Part shown: in pieces, positions 41,733 to 51,804 of the stretch
How the letters are laid out: every line of letters begins with the position of its first letter
Position numbering within the stretch: position 1 is the first letter of the stretch
Assembly (NCBI GenBank): GCA_964423615.1
Contig: CAYRFQ010000023.1
Span: forward strand, 37,755-101,754
Direction: 5' to 3'
Length of the DNA: 64,000 bases
From: CAYRFQ01 sp964423615
Lineage (GTDB): Bacteria; Planctomycetota; Planctomycetia; Gemmatales; Gemmataceae
The notes under the pieces: model-generated
Told to the model about the DNA's origin: nothing
What the model saw: the letters and a program-made list of their open reading frames with translations, nothing else
Databases searched by the model: none
Position numbers and translations under genes: made by a program

Positions 41733-42023
41733 GAAGTTGCTTCCTGTTACCTGACTCATTCCGCCAGAATCGTTACACCATTTTTTGGTCCGACAACCCT
41801 CCGGTCAAGTCCCAGGTCAAAAGTTTGGAGTTTTCTATGGGAAGCATGGTATGGAACGAGAAACTCATTGTTGTTCGGTTTCGGCGTGGTGTTGCCGTTT
41901 CGTCGCCCGACTCTGGAGAGTCGAGCTACCGAAAACAAACGCGGACAATCATTTACTTCCGGTTCCGAGTGGGCCTGCTACTTTATCCGCGCAGTTCTCA
42001 CTTATGCCCTGCTGGCCTCTCGT

Positions 42024-45000
42024 CTACTTCCGCTTCGCCCCACGCCACACTTTGACCGTCACGTCGGTACACGCTGCTGCCAGATAAAGCCCATCGGGGC
42101 TGAACGTCACGGCACGGAAGCGTCCCTCGCGGATGGGCAAGTTCATCACCAGGCTTCGCCGGGAAACGTGCCAAAGTTTAATCGTCTGGTCGGCGCTGGC
42201 GGACGCCAATCGTTCTCCGTCCGAACTGAAAGCGAGGGTGTGGATCTTGCTCATGTGGCCTGTGAGCCGTTTGAGCAACTGCGAAGACTTCATGTCCCAA
42301 AGGCAAATCGTCTTGTCCACTCCCGCCGTGGCCAAGAGGTTATGATCGGGATCGAAGGCCGCACACAGCACCAAGCCTTGATGGCCTTCGAGGGCTTTCG
42401 GTGTCGTCTCCTTATCGAGGTTCCAGAGGAAGACCTCTCCGCGAACATACTGCCGTCCTCGTTTGCCGTCCCACAGGCCGCTCGTCGAAACCAATGTTGT
42501 CCCGGTCCTGTCGAACACGAGGCTATAGACTCCGTCGTGATGTCCGGTCAATTCTCGTTCGATTTGCCCAGACTCGACCTGCCAAAGAATGACCTTTCCC
42601 GGAACTCCAAACTTGTCCGGTTCGCCACTTCCCGAAGCCAATGTTTTTCCGTCGGGATGAAAACAAAGACTTACGATCGGGTGGGTGTGGCCGTGGAGAA
42701 TCTTGGGCGGTTGGTCCGTCTTCAGATCCCACAGTCGTACAGTCTTGTCCGCGCTTCCCGAGGCCAGCCAACGACCATCGGGGCTGAACGCCAAGGCGTG
42801 GACGTCTCTGCTGTGCCCCTGGAGCTTACGCAGGACTTTGCGTTGGTCCAAGTCCCAGAGTTCGATGAACCCCGTTTCCTCCCCCGCGGAAGCCAGCAGT
42901 GGCGGATCCGTCGGAGGTTGGCCAACGCGGAAGGCCACACAAAGGGTCTTCTCTTGTGCCGTCGAGAGGGTCACGTAGCCAGGATTCTCTTTCAGGTCCC
43001 ACCGATGGATCGTCCCTGATTGACCGATGTCGCCGCTGGAAGTAAACACGAAGCGGCCACCTTGGTCCGGGGAAAACGCGAGACCGGGGACGGCTCCTCG
43101 GTGTCCCCGGAGGGTGCGTGTGGCCTTTCCCGTTGCGAGGTTCCAGAGTTTGACGGTCGTGTCCCAGCTTCCCGACGCTAGATACTCGTTGTCCGGACTA
43201 AACGCCAAGCTAATGACTCGGGGATCGGCGTGTTCGTCGAATTCCTTGGTGATCTTTCCTTGGGTACGGTCGTAGACTTGCACGAGCCCGTCATACCCAG
43301 CTATGGCAATCCACCGGGAGTTAGAACTGAAGGCGACCTCCGTACAAGTCCGGTTCTTGGCCAGCCGGGCCACAGGCTTTTCGTTACTGAGGTCCCACAA
43401 CCAGGCTTCACCACTCCCTCGCGTGATCGTTTGCCTTTCGAACGTGCCAGCTGCACTGGCGAGGAGTTTGCTGTCGGGACTGAACACGACCGACCACACC
43501 TCGTAGTCATGCTCGAATGTGGTGTGAAGTTGTGGGGCCTTCTCGCCATCCCATTTCCAAACCCGGACTTTTTTATCCGTACATCCGGAAGCGATATGAT
43601 TTTTGTCCGGACTAAAGGCCACGGTCCAAACTTGCTTTGGGTCCGTGGGAGTAACCTCGTGAGAGAGTATCCAGAGGGGCTTCCCAGGGTGTTTGATGTT
43701 CCAAATCTTGACCGTTCCGTCGGCTCCCGCTGTGGCCAGGATCGATTCGGTCCTCCAGTCAACGCCCCAAACTTCTTTGTCGCCATGCGCCCGAATCGTT
43801 CCCCTGGGTTTTCCTGTCTGGGCGTCCCAAAGGCGAACACACCCGTCATTGCACGCCCCCGCCAGGAGTGCTCCCTGTGGACTGAGTGCCAAATCCCAAA
43901 TCATGTCCGTGTGAGTCATCACGGTCGGTTGGAGTTCTTTCGCCAACCCCACCAGATGATGGTATTCCCAGTGTCGAAAGCGCTCCGGACAAAGTTTGAG
44001 ATGTTCCAACGAGGAAAGATGGTTGAGTTGTTGGAGGGCCTTTTGGGCGAGTGACAGTTGACTGACATACAACTCCCATTCGGCCAACTCTCGAGCAGCG
44101 TCGGCATCGTGGCGAGCAGTTTTTTCCCGTTTCGCAGTGTCGACGGCTTCGAGACGGAGACGGTCGGCCGTTTTCGCGAAAGCGTTGGCCTTGAAGGCTT
44201 CCTGACGCGTTCGGATCCAAAAATACGTCGAACACACCGACCCGATGATGAAGGCGACGACGAGCAAACAAGAGAGCGTTGCCACCTTGGGGTGTTTCCG
44301 GCACCAGTTCCAGAAGTGTTGATGCCAGGGAACAGGAATCCCACTAATGGGGTCGTCTTCCAGGTAGCGTTCGAGGTCCTTGGCCAGTTCTTCGGCCGTA
44401 CGGTAGAAACGTTCTTCTGGCTTTTTTTGGAGACAACGCAGACAAATCGTCTCCAACGCAGAGGGCACGAGAGGATTCAACTCGCGTGGGGGCGACGGCG
44501 GTTCTTGCCGAACGAGGTGCAGCACGACGGTAAAGTGTGGTCCGTTGAATGGAGGTTGTCCGGTCAAGCAGTGGTACAGCACGGCACCGAGGGCATAAAT
44601 GTCCACGGCCGTCGTCAACACGCCATCAACGCGCGTTTGTTCGGGAGCCATGTAGGGGGCCGTTCCGGCAAGGTCTTTGGCCCGATTCTCCTCGAGTGTT
44701 TCGTGGAGTCGTTTGGCCAGCCCGAAGTCAATTACGACAGGTTCGTCGTTCTCGTCGAGCAGGATATTGGTTGGTTTCAAATCACGATGCAGGATGCCGC
44801 GTTCGTGGGCATGGTGTACGGTCCTGGCGACCGTCGCAAGCAGTTTTGCGGCGGTCGGCGGGTCGGCGACGAGTTCGTCGATCCGTTCTTTGAGCCTCGT
44901 TCCTTCGACCAGCTTCATGGCAAAGAAGTGAAGTCCCCTCTCCTCGCCCACTTCGTAGATTGGGACGATGTTGGGGTGATCGAGCATCGCGACGGCCTTT

Positions 45001-45596
45001 TGCTCCATCCGAAATAACTCGATTTGGTTTGTCGTGGCCAACTCTCCGGCTCGAATCATCTTCAAGGCGACAACACGACCAAGCTCGACATGACAAGCCT
45101 TCCAAACTTCTCCCATCCCTCCACGACCGACGCACTCTTGGAGTCGGTACTGCCCGATCTGATGATTCTCTGAAACCGGCTCGCAGTTTCCTCCTTCGTT
45201 TCCAGCGAGAACGAGGGCGTTCTTCCCCTTCACCGTTATTTCTGATCCGCCGTTGGCAGGACTTTCTCCTGACTGCAAGGGAAGACCATCGGAACTTGGA
45301 GGTTTATAGCCGAGGACGGTCGCTTCCGGATCGAAACCGATGGGAGGAACGAAGGTCCCTGTTGGAGCTGTCGAAGGAGACTCGGCTTCTGGATCGTAGG
45401 AAGTCGTCTCTTCCTCGGAAATGTTGTGTTCGGCGAAAAATCTCTCCAACGCGGGTTTGTGATCGCAAAACGTGGTCAGCCACTTCTCCCGGTAGATTGG
45501 CTGACCTGTTCGCAAAGCCACACGCAACGCATTCAGGATGAGTTCGAGGTCGGTAAAGGTCTCGTCGCATTGTTGTCTCTGAGGTGGTTCCGACAT
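42024..45596 (-). CDS. Membrane Ser/Thr protein kinase with 14 WD40 repeats (1190 aa)
   Basis: AAGGAG lies 9 bp before the ATG. An acidic/polar N-terminus (1-145) is followed by a Hanks kinase (about 150-412): 'CVGRGGMGEVW' loop, 'VALKMI' with K179, 'HRDLKPTN' with D272, DFG at 290-292 and 'GTAPYMAPEQ'; all catalytic residues present. One membrane helix (about 438-461, 'VATLSCLLVVAFIIGSVC') comes next, then from ~560 about fourteen WD40 repeats, enough for two seven-bladed propellers on the far side of the membrane. This receptor-like design is abundant in Gemmataceae. The signal and the phosphorylated targets are unknown. Another WD40 gene lies 273 bp upstream. Confidence 0.9.
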   Translation of the reverse strand: MSEPPQRQQCDETFTDLELILNALRVALRTGQPIYREKWLTTFCDHKPALERFFAEHNISEEETTSYDPEAESPSTAPTGTFVPPIGFDPEATVLGYKPPSSDGLPLQSGESPANGGSEITVKGKNALVLAGNEGGNCEPVSENHQIGQYRLQECVGRGGMGEVWKACHVELGRVVALKMIRAGELATTNQIELFRMEQKAVAMLDHPNIVPIYEVGEERGLHFFAMKLVEGTRLKERIDELVADPPTAAKLLATVARTVHHAHERGILHRDLKPTNILLDENDEPVVIDFGLAKRLHETLEENRAKDLAGTAPYMAPEQTRVDGVLTTAVDIYALGAVLYHCLTGQPPFNGPHFTVVLHLVRQEPPSPPRELNPLVPSALETICLRCLQKKPEERFYRTAEELAKDLERYLEDDPISGIPVPWHQHFWNWCRKHPKVATLSCLLVVAFIIGSVCSTYFWIRTRQEAFKANAFAKTADRLRLEAVDTAKREKTARHDADAARELAEWELYVSQLSLAQKALQQLNHLSSLEHLKLCPERFRHWEYHHLVGLAKELQPTVMTHTDMIWDLALSPQGALLAGACNDGCVRLWDAQTGKPRGTIRAHGDKEVWGVDWRTESILATAGADGTVKIWNIKHPGKPLWILSHEVTPTDPKQVWTVAFSPDKNHIASGCTDKKVRVWKWDGEKAPQLHTTFEHDYEVWSVVFSPDSKLLASAAGTFERQTITRGSGEAWLWDLSNEKPVARLAKNRTCTEVAFSSNSRWIAIAGYDGLVQVYDRTQGKITKEFDEHADPRVISLAFSPDNEYLASGSWDTTVKLWNLATGKATRTLRGHRGAVPGLAFSPDQGGRFVFTSSGDIGQSGTIHRWDLKENPGYVTLSTAQEKTLCVAFRVGQPPTDPPLLASAGEETGFIELWDLDQRKVLRKLQGHSRDVHALAFSPDGRWLASGSADKTVRLWDLKTDQPPKILHGHTHPIVSLCFHPDGKTLASGSGEPDKFGVPGKVILWQVESGQIERELTGHHDGVYSLVFDRTGTTLVSTSGLWDGKRGRQYVRGEVFLWNLDKETTPKALEGHQGLVLCAAFDPDHNLLATAGVDKTICLWDMKSSQLLKRLTGHMSKIHTLAFSSDGERLASASADQTIKLWHVSRRSLVMNLPIREGRFRAVTFSPDGLYLAAACTDVTVKVWRGAKRK

Positions 45597-45869
45597 GCAC
45601 GCCGCTCCTTTAGGGACCGGAAGGACTGGAACGAAGACGGGGCGTGTGAGAAAACGCCCGTGTACTTCTCAGTATAGAACTCGGGGTCTTGGGGGCGAGG
45701 AAGGTCTCTTGGTGGTTGGGACTCTGGAGGTCGCAACTTGGGCTTGGTTGGAGGAACTAGTCGGCACGATCATTCCTTCTTGTGTTCCGAGTGTGCCTGC
45801 TACTACTTTGATTCCTTGGCTGGGCAGGCAGTAATAGGTGAGCCCTGGCGGTTCGACGGTTTCGCGTCT

Positions 45870-46862
45870 TCACTTGGCGAGATTCCAAATTGTGACGGTT
45901 CTCTGGCCAGCCGCAACCAAGCGTTTTCCGTCGGGACTGAAAGACACTGACCGAACGGCTCCTTCGTTTCCTCGCAGGTTTTGGAGACTTTTGCCCGTTT
46001 TCGAATCCCAAACACGAACCGTTTGGTCATCGCTTCCCGAAGCAATGTATTTCCTGTTGGGACTGAATGTCACCGAAGTGACGTCGTTCGAGTGTCCGCG
46101 TAGGGAGAGAAGTTCATTGCCTGTTTTGGAGTCCCAAACACGAACCGTGTCGTCGGTGCTGCCGGAGACGACGTGCTTTCCGTCGGGACTGAAGGCCACC
46201 GAAGTCACAACGGCTGTGTGGCCTTCGAGCGTCACGATCTCTTCGCCGTTGCGGGCGTCCCAGATGACCCCGTAGTTTTCTCCGTCGCCCGAGACGATCC
46301 ACTTTCCGTCGGGACTGAAGGCCACCGAAGTGACGTCGTAATCGAGCGCCGGTTCCAAAGTGAACAGGACCTTGCCGGTCGCCAACTTCCACGCCTTGAG
46401 CGAGTCGTCGGCGCTACCTGATGCGATGCGTTTTCCGTCGGGGCTGAACGCTACCGAGGTGATGCTTTCCTTATGTCCGGTCAAGGTTGTGAGAAGTTTC
46501 CCGTTGGACGCATTCCATATTCGCAACGTGCCGTTCCACGTTCCCGCGAGGATGCGTTTGTTGGAGGGGTTGAAGGCCACGCTGGTGATTCCCTTGCCGT
46601 GACCTCGGAGGGTTCTCAACAGTTTGCCGGTCCGTGAATCCCATAATTTGACCGTGTCGTCTTCGCCTCCGGTGAGGATGTGTTTTCCATCAGAGCTGAA
46701 CTTCACGTCCGTGACCCATCCTTTGTGGCCACGAAGAGTCAGACGGGATGGGTCGGGCGAACCTGAGTTGTCCGAACCCGAAGCCTCCAACGCAGTGAAA
46801 GAAGTACTGATGTAAACCAGAATTGTGGTAAGTAAGAGTAGTTTGTGGAGAGCAATATTCAT
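45870..46862 (-). CDS. Secreted seven-repeat WD40 protein (330 aa)
   Basis: The start at 46862 gives a signal peptide 'MNIALHKLLLLTTILVYIST'; the longer frame has no such feature. Seven WD40 repeats follow (residues about 40-328), each with a central 'VTSVAFSPDGK' and 'WD'-like end, for example 'HILTGGEDDTVKLWD', 'HVVSGSTDDTVRVWD', 'YIASGSDDQTVRVWD'. Together they should form one closed seven-bladed propeller exported from the cytoplasm. No enzymatic domain is attached. It lies upstream of the WD40 kinase on the same strand; a shared extracellular ligand or direct contact is only an inference. Confidence 0.8.
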   Translation of the reverse strand: MNIALHKLLLLTTILVYISTSFTALEASGSDNSGSPDPSRLTLRGHKGWVTDVKFSSDGKHILTGGEDDTVKLWDSRTGKLLRTLRGHGKGITSVAFNPSNKRILAGTWNGTLRIWNASNGKLLTTLTGHKESITSVAFSPDGKRIASGSADDSLKAWKLATGKVLFTLEPALDYDVTSVAFSPDGKWIVSGDGENYGVIWDARNGEEIVTLEGHTAVVTSVAFSPDGKHVVSGSTDDTVRVWDSKTGNELLSLRGHSNDVTSVTFSPNRKYIASGSDDQTVRVWDSKTGKSLQNLRGNEGAVRSVSFSPDGKRLVAAGQRTVTIWNLAK

Positions 46863-47167
46863 AATAGCGAGGTCCGTCAAAAAGGACTTTATCGAATCTG
46901 TTTTCTCGATTGTAGCCTTTACGACGAGCCTTGCCGACGACAATATTGTATGATCGATTGCGTTGAGTTCTCTGGAAGAGCAAGACTTTTGGGAATCGAC
47001 CAACAGTAAGCCTCTGCAAATGGCTTTCTCGTTGGGAGGCCGTCACAGCTTTGGGTTGGGTCGTTGTCATGATGTTCTATTGAGGACTGCGTGACGAATG
47101 AACCAAAGTAGCAAGCACACTCGGGCGGCCGGATCAATAAGAGTCGTGTTTGTGTTGGTTCTTTGGG
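46863..47167. other. Intergenic region upstream of the WD40 gene
   Basis: About 305 bp; with REP copy C and the rest of the gap to 47349 it totals 487 bp. No gene is supported. A TTGTAG/TACAAT-like segment and the AT-rich run around 46850-46950 may hold the WD40 gene promoter, but no defined -35/-10 pair was identified. Confidence 0.4.
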
Positions 47168-47249
47168 TTCCGTGGGTTTCCACCCACGGCTAGGCTCTCT
47201 CGCCCCTTCGGGGCTGAGAATCATAAACACGACACTTGTTTAGCCGACA
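47168..47249 (+). repeat. REP-like element, copy C
   Basis: Best-formed copy of the family: hairpin one CCGTGGGT/ACCCACGG, spacer GGCTAGGCTCTCTCG, hairpin two CCCCTTCGGGG, then GGCTGAGAATCATAAACACG and a TTTAGCCGAC end. It sits in the intergenic region between the cobA-hemD and WD40 genes. Confidence 0.8.
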
Positions 47250-47349
47250 AATGTAACTTTGTACGCCAGGGTCGAAGGAATCGGGACAGATGTCTCTGCC
47301 TCGCCGACCCAAAACCTTGCGGTTTCAATCGGATCTTGGTCGAATTCGG

Positions 47350-48963
47350 TCACTCTCGTACCAATCGAATCAAAGCGGCAATGACTCCATCCATCGTATA
47401 GGTCTTTGCTTCGGCTGCGATGGGCAGCTGAAATTCACGCACTTTGGCGCTCGTCGTTGGGCTTATTGTCACGAGCTTGACGATTTCGTTTTCGATACGT
47501 CCACGGCAAATCTCATCCAGTGCCTGGCAAAACACGCGGGCAATGTTTTCGCTCGTCAACGTGACGTAGCCAATCTCCCCACAACGTAGTTTGTTCATGA
47601 TGTCGGAGTGTTGGTCGATGTCGTCGACTTGGTTGTATACGGCAATCTGTTTGACGGTCGATGCCACGAGGGAGAGTTCTTGCGGTAAGACGTCGCGTCC
47701 TCGATTGGCCCTTGCGAGCAGGACCCGTTGGCCTTGGACGATCGGTTTGAGGGCTTCGGCAAATTCCTCCGAGCGATGTACCGGGGAGATGAAATCGGCG
47801 TTCAGATGGTATCGCCGCAGGGCCTTTTCTGTCCCCGGTCCGATGACAGCAATCTGCACATTCGCCAAGGCTCGCATGTCCTTTCCGAGTTGCCAAATTC
47901 TTCGTAGGAACGCACCCACGCCGTTGGGACTTGTAAAAACGAGCCAATCGTAGCTCCCAAGTTCGGCAATGGCTTTGTCCACTTCCGAGTAATCATCGAG
48001 TTCGCGGATGTCGACCATCGGAAGGACGAATGGGATGGCCCCAAGCATCTCGAGCCTGTGGGCGAACTCCAAAGCTTGCTTTCGAGGTCGTGTCACGAGG
48101 ATTCGTTTCCCAAAAAGCGGGCGACTTTCGAACCAGCTGACGTTCGGTCGCAACCCGACCACCTCCCCGATGACGACCAGCGCGGGAGAAATCAAACCGG
48201 CCTTCTGAGCTTTGTCAGGCAGTTTCTCAAGCGAGGCTTGGACGGTGATTTGGTGGCCAGTCGTGCCCCACTGAATGACGGCACCGGGAGTCGTCGGAGA
48301 CTTGCCGTTCGCAACGAGTGTTTTGGCGATGTATCCGAGTCGCGACAAACCCATGTAAACGACGATCGTTCCCTCAAAGTTGGCGAGTTTGGCCCAGTCC
48401 ACGATACTTTCGGGTTTGTCGGGATGTTCGTGTCCGGTCACCAGGGCGAGCGAACTGGCATAGGCTCGATGGGTCAGCGGAATGCCCGTACAGGCCGTGG
48501 CCCCAACGGCCGCCGTGACGCCAGGAACGACCTCGAACGAGATTCCCTCTTGACGCAGAAACTCCGCCTCTTCTCCACCGCGTCCGAAGATAAACGGATC
48601 TCCTCCTTTGAGTCGGACGAGTCTTTTGCCCTGGTTGACGACGGCCCGCATGGTTTCGTGGATCGGCAAGTAGCGGTCCTTGTGGGATGTGGCCAGTTCG
48701 GACACACAGAGTTTTTCGGCTTCAGGAGGGGCGTGTTCCAAGAACGACTCGGGGACCCGTTTGTCGTAGAGGACATAATCGGCCATGCCCAAGCATTCCA
48801 CAGCGCGGAGCGTCAGTAACCCCGGATGTCCGGGGCCAGCTCCAACCAGGAATACTTGGGGGTTGAAATCCAAATCGGGTGGCGAACAATGGGGCTCCGA
48901 ATCCGGCTCCTTCTTGGATGGATGAGGTGTGTTTTTGGAGCTACTCGAGCCGTCCGTTGTCAT
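47350..48963 (-). CDS. cobA-hemD: Uroporphyrinogen-III C-methyltransferase / uroporphyrinogen-III synthase fusion (537 aa)
   Basis: Residues about 35-275 are a SAM-dependent CobA/SUMT: 'VFLVGAGPGHPGLLTLRAVE', 'VRLKGGDPFIFGRGGEEAEF', 'VVPGVTAAVGATACTGIPLT', 'TIVVYMGLSRLGYIAKTL', 'PALVVIGEVV'. Residues about 285-535 are HemD-like: 'GKRILVTRPRKQALEFAHRL', 'WLVFTSPNGVGAFLRRIW', 'IAVIGPGTEKALRRYHLNAD', 'ISPTTSAKVREFQLPIAAEA'. The protein would cyclise hydroxymethylbilane and methylate the product to precorrin-2, a branch point of tetrapyrrole synthesis (siroheme or cobalamin). The N-terminal ~30 residues are Ser/Pro-rich. No other heme genes are adjacent in this window. Confidence 0.9.
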   Translation of the reverse strand: MTTDGSSSSKNTPHPSKKEPDSEPHCSPPDLDFNPQVFLVGAGPGHPGLLTLRAVECLGMADYVLYDKRVPESFLEHAPPEAEKLCVSELATSHKDRYLPIHETMRAVVNQGKRLVRLKGGDPFIFGRGGEEAEFLRQEGISFEVVPGVTAAVGATACTGIPLTHRAYASSLALVTGHEHPDKPESIVDWAKLANFEGTIVVYMGLSRLGYIAKTLVANGKSPTTPGAVIQWGTTGHQITVQASLEKLPDKAQKAGLISPALVVIGEVVGLRPNVSWFESRPLFGKRILVTRPRKQALEFAHRLEMLGAIPFVLPMVDIRELDDYSEVDKAIAELGSYDWLVFTSPNGVGAFLRRIWQLGKDMRALANVQIAVIGPGTEKALRRYHLNADFISPVHRSEEFAEALKPIVQGQRVLLARANRGRDVLPQELSLVASTVKQIAVYNQVDDIDQHSDIMNKLRCGEIGYVTLTSENIARVFCQALDEICRGRIENEIVKLVTISPTTSAKVREFQLPIAAEAKTYTMDGVIAALIRLVRE

Positions 48964-49109
48964 GGGATCATCCAGGGCAATGTGTGTTTTTCAATGTCGA
49001 CAAAAAGAGGAAAGAGGCCGAACAACGTTTTCGGCTTCTTTCATCATATCGAAAACACACGAGGTATTTCTCCGTGCACCGGAGTAGCGCCCCGAGAACA
49101 CCTTTGGAT

Positions 49110-51422
49110 TTAAGGTTGCTGGATGCCCGTCTTCTGCTCCGGCGTCAACTCATGCGCTGGCGGGATTGTGGGAGCTGGTTGACCTGGAGGAGTCCCGTCA
49201 CGATCTTGTTTTGGGTCATCGTCCGGCGGAGATTCGCCTTCGTGCATCCACCGGCTCAGGAGTGGCGACAACCCGAGACATATGGCGGCCGAGATGATCG
49301 CCGTGATGGCAATTTTTCCGAAAACGCCACCGTACACATCCACCGTCTCCGCGGGGACAGGAATTCCCCCACCTCCTCCATCACCGTGACCCACACCAGT
49401 GAACTGCGCGATGATGGCCGCGAGGAATTGCGAAAAGGCAGTCGCGAGGAACCACATTCCCATGACCGTGCTCACCAGGCGAGCCGGAGACAACTTGGTT
49501 ACCATCGAGAGCCCCACCGGGGACAAGCACAACTCTCCGGTCGTGTGGAGCAAGTATCCCAGGAACAGCCAGAATAGAGCGACCATACCCCTGTCGTTGG
49601 CCAAGTAAGCCCCATACCAGATGGCACCAAACCCCAGACCCAGCTGCAGGAGTCCGAGGGCGAATTTAATCGGCGTGTTGGGCTCCAACCCTCTCTTACC
49701 CAAGAACGTCCAAAGGGCACTGAAGACGATTCCGAAAATCAGGATGTAAATCGGGTTCAGGGCCTGGAAGACGGAGGCAGGCACTTCCGACCCGCCAATG
49801 CCCATGCCCACATTGGACTGTGTCACTTCCCAGTCGACCGTCTTCGGAGCGTCGTCGGGATTGTTCTTGAGACGTTCTCGCAGGTAAGTGAGCGCTGTCA
49901 TGGTGAGAACGCGTTTTTTCTCGCTAGTTTCGCCGTCGTCTGTCTGCTGGCGGGTGACGTCGACGATTAACTTGTTGACTTCCGCCTCCTTTTTGGTGTC
50001 GTAGGGTCTCTCGGCGGCCATTGCCTTACGTCTTTCCTCTTTCTCAATGACGTCGGCAACGAGATCCGTCAGCCCCACGTTTCCGTACGTATGTCCGAGT
50101 TGCTCTTGCGTTAACGCAGGCAGTTGCTGCAGTTCTTCGTCATCGGTTTCGATCGCAAGTCGGAAGGTGATGGTGCTGCCGACTTCGTCCTCGGTGACCA
50201 CCCGAGCAGCAAAAGTCCGGTCGACGTTGCGGTCCGTAAAGTTGTTCAAGGAACTTCCGGCTTGTTCGAAGAAGGCCCAGAATAACATGGAAAAGAACGT
50301 CAAAATGAGCACGACGAACATCCGTTCGCGGGCCACCCTGTGCAGTCGGAACGTCTCGATCCCGAGGTAGGCCAGGGCGACGATTCCCGAGAGAAACAAA
50401 ATGAGCCCGGCGGGCTTGGCGACCTCTTTCAAAACGACGGCAGCGACTTCTCCGCCGGTCGCTTCCACTTCTTCCACGACGGTGTTGGGAATGATCGAAA
50501 TGGGTTCTCCGTTCGACGTGAACGGAGCGAATCCGGACACCAACAAAGTGAACACCGGCACAAAAAGGATGGCTCCCAGATAGACCGTCCACTCCAGATT
50601 GATGAAACCGCCCGAGTCGTTTCGCAAGGCATAACACCCAACGGCACCAGCGCCGATCAGTGCCACCCCGACGAAGACGTTAATGGTGGTGTTGAAGATG
50701 TTGGCCGGGTGCAAGACGAATAACCCAATGGCCGCGACGAGGGCACTGAGTCCGAGTAAAACTTGGGTGATGATGACCGGCCGTTGTTTGAGCAGTTCAG
50801 GGTTGGGGGGCGAACCCGCGTTGTTCGGCGGAATCCAGTTGGCGAACACCGCCAAACCCGTGAGCATCCCGATCGTTGCGAGACCGAACCCGTAGTGCCA
50901 GCCGAACGTCTCGCCGACGTATCCGCACAGCAAAGGCGACATCGCGGCTCCCAGGTTGATGCCCATGTAGAAGATCGTAAACCCGGCATCACGTTTGGGG
51001 CTTCCTTCCTTGTAGAGGGACCCAACGATGGTCGAGATGTTGGGCTTGAAGAAGCCATTTCCGAGGATGAGCAACCCCAAAGCCGTGAAGAACATCAAGT
51101 CGTTTTCGATCGTCATCAGCAAGTGGCCCGCGGCCATCAAGATTCCGCCGAGGATCACCGCTCGCCGGGCCCCGATCACTTTGTCCGCAAGCAATCCGCC
51201 GAAGAACGGAGTCATGTAGACCAACGCGGTGTACGCCCCGTAGACGGCATACGCGTTACTGTCGCCATAGCCCAAGAACCCCTTGAGCATGTAGAAAAGC
51301 AACAGCGCACGCATCCCATAGTAAGAAAACCTCTCCCACATCTCGGCGAAGAAAAGGGCAAATAGGCCCCCGGGATGGCCAAAAGCTGTGGCTGGTTCTG
51401 TGTTCGTTTTACCGATGCTCAT
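49110..51422 (-). CDS. POT/PTR2 family proton-coupled peptide transporter with a large extra loop (770 aa)
   Basis: The start at 51422 gives 'MSIGKTNTEPATAFGHPGGL' then the POT signature 'FAEMWERFSYYGMRALLLFY', including the E-x-x-E-R-F proton motif. 'GNGFFKPNISTIVGSLY' (second POT signature region) and 'FFEQAGSSLNNFTDRN' follow. Compared with ~450-500-residue bacterial POTs it is long: about 145 residues (about 400-545) are inserted after 'NFTDRNVDRT' and before 'VFQALNPIYILIF', where only ~30 residues are usual; the insert is charged and probably extracytoplasmic. Transport of di/tripeptides is expected; the insert's role is unknown. The C-terminal ~40 residues are Pro/Asp-rich. Confidence 0.85.
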   Translation of the reverse strand: MSIGKTNTEPATAFGHPGGLFALFFAEMWERFSYYGMRALLLFYMLKGFLGYGDSNAYAVYGAYTALVYMTPFFGGLLADKVIGARRAVILGGILMAAGHLLMTIENDLMFFTALGLLILGNGFFKPNISTIVGSLYKEGSPKRDAGFTIFYMGINLGAAMSPLLCGYVGETFGWHYGFGLATIGMLTGLAVFANWIPPNNAGSPPNPELLKQRPVIITQVLLGLSALVAAIGLFVLHPANIFNTTINVFVGVALIGAGAVGCYALRNDSGGFINLEWTVYLGAILFVPVFTLLVSGFAPFTSNGEPISIIPNTVVEEVEATGGEVAAVVLKEVAKPAGLILFLSGIVALAYLGIETFRLHRVARERMFVVLILTFFSMLFWAFFEQAGSSLNNFTDRNVDRTFAARVVTEDEVGSTITFRLAIETDDEELQQLPALTQEQLGHTYGNVGLTDLVADVIEKEERRKAMAAERPYDTKKEAEVNKLIVDVTRQQTDDGETSEKKRVLTMTALTYLRERLKNNPDDAPKTVDWEVTQSNVGMGIGGSEVPASVFQALNPIYILIFGIVFSALWTFLGKRGLEPNTPIKFALGLLQLGLGFGAIWYGAYLANDRGMVALFWLFLGYLLHTTGELCLSPVGLSMVTKLSPARLVSTVMGMWFLATAFSQFLAAIIAQFTGVGHGDGGGGGIPVPAETVDVYGGVFGKIAITAIISAAICLGLSPLLSRWMHEGESPPDDDPKQDRDGTPPGQPAPTIPPAHELTPEQKTGIQQP

Positions 51423-51804
51423 AGAATTTCTGCTTTTGTTGAAAATGACCGTGAATGATTGGCAAAACTCTCTTCTTTGGTGGTGTGGTTTTCTCGTTCC
51501 GGTCCTTCGACTCGCCGAAACGGATTTCCGAACACACCGAGAACCGTCGTTTGGATCAGGTGGGAGAGGAATTGTGGACAGGCCCCGGAACTTGTTTCTG
51601 GAGCTTTCGTCGCACACCAAACGCATGCGGAAGCGTTTAAGTTAGCTCGAAAATTGGCAGAAAACAACCACTCAACCCAGCATTTCGCGAAAGGAAGGCT
51701 CTTTTGGATTTTGGATTTTTCGAAATCGGCGAGAAATGGCCAGCTTGACAGAATCCAACGACCCCAGAAACGGGCAACATTACGGCATGTCATTTTCACA
51801 AAAA
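51423..51804. other. Intergenic region before the POT transporter gene, left part
   Basis: About 380 bp between the transporter start and the inverted repeat at 51805. Short frames here show no family features and no ribosome-binding sites of note. It should contain the transporter promoter on the minus strand, but none was identified. Confidence 0.4.

Noticed and set aside
41367..43019. A 550-residue plus-strand frame covering the Memo and WD40-kinase genes.
   Set aside because: It spans two recognised genes on the other strand and has no domain-like features; coding bias of the opposite strand explains it.
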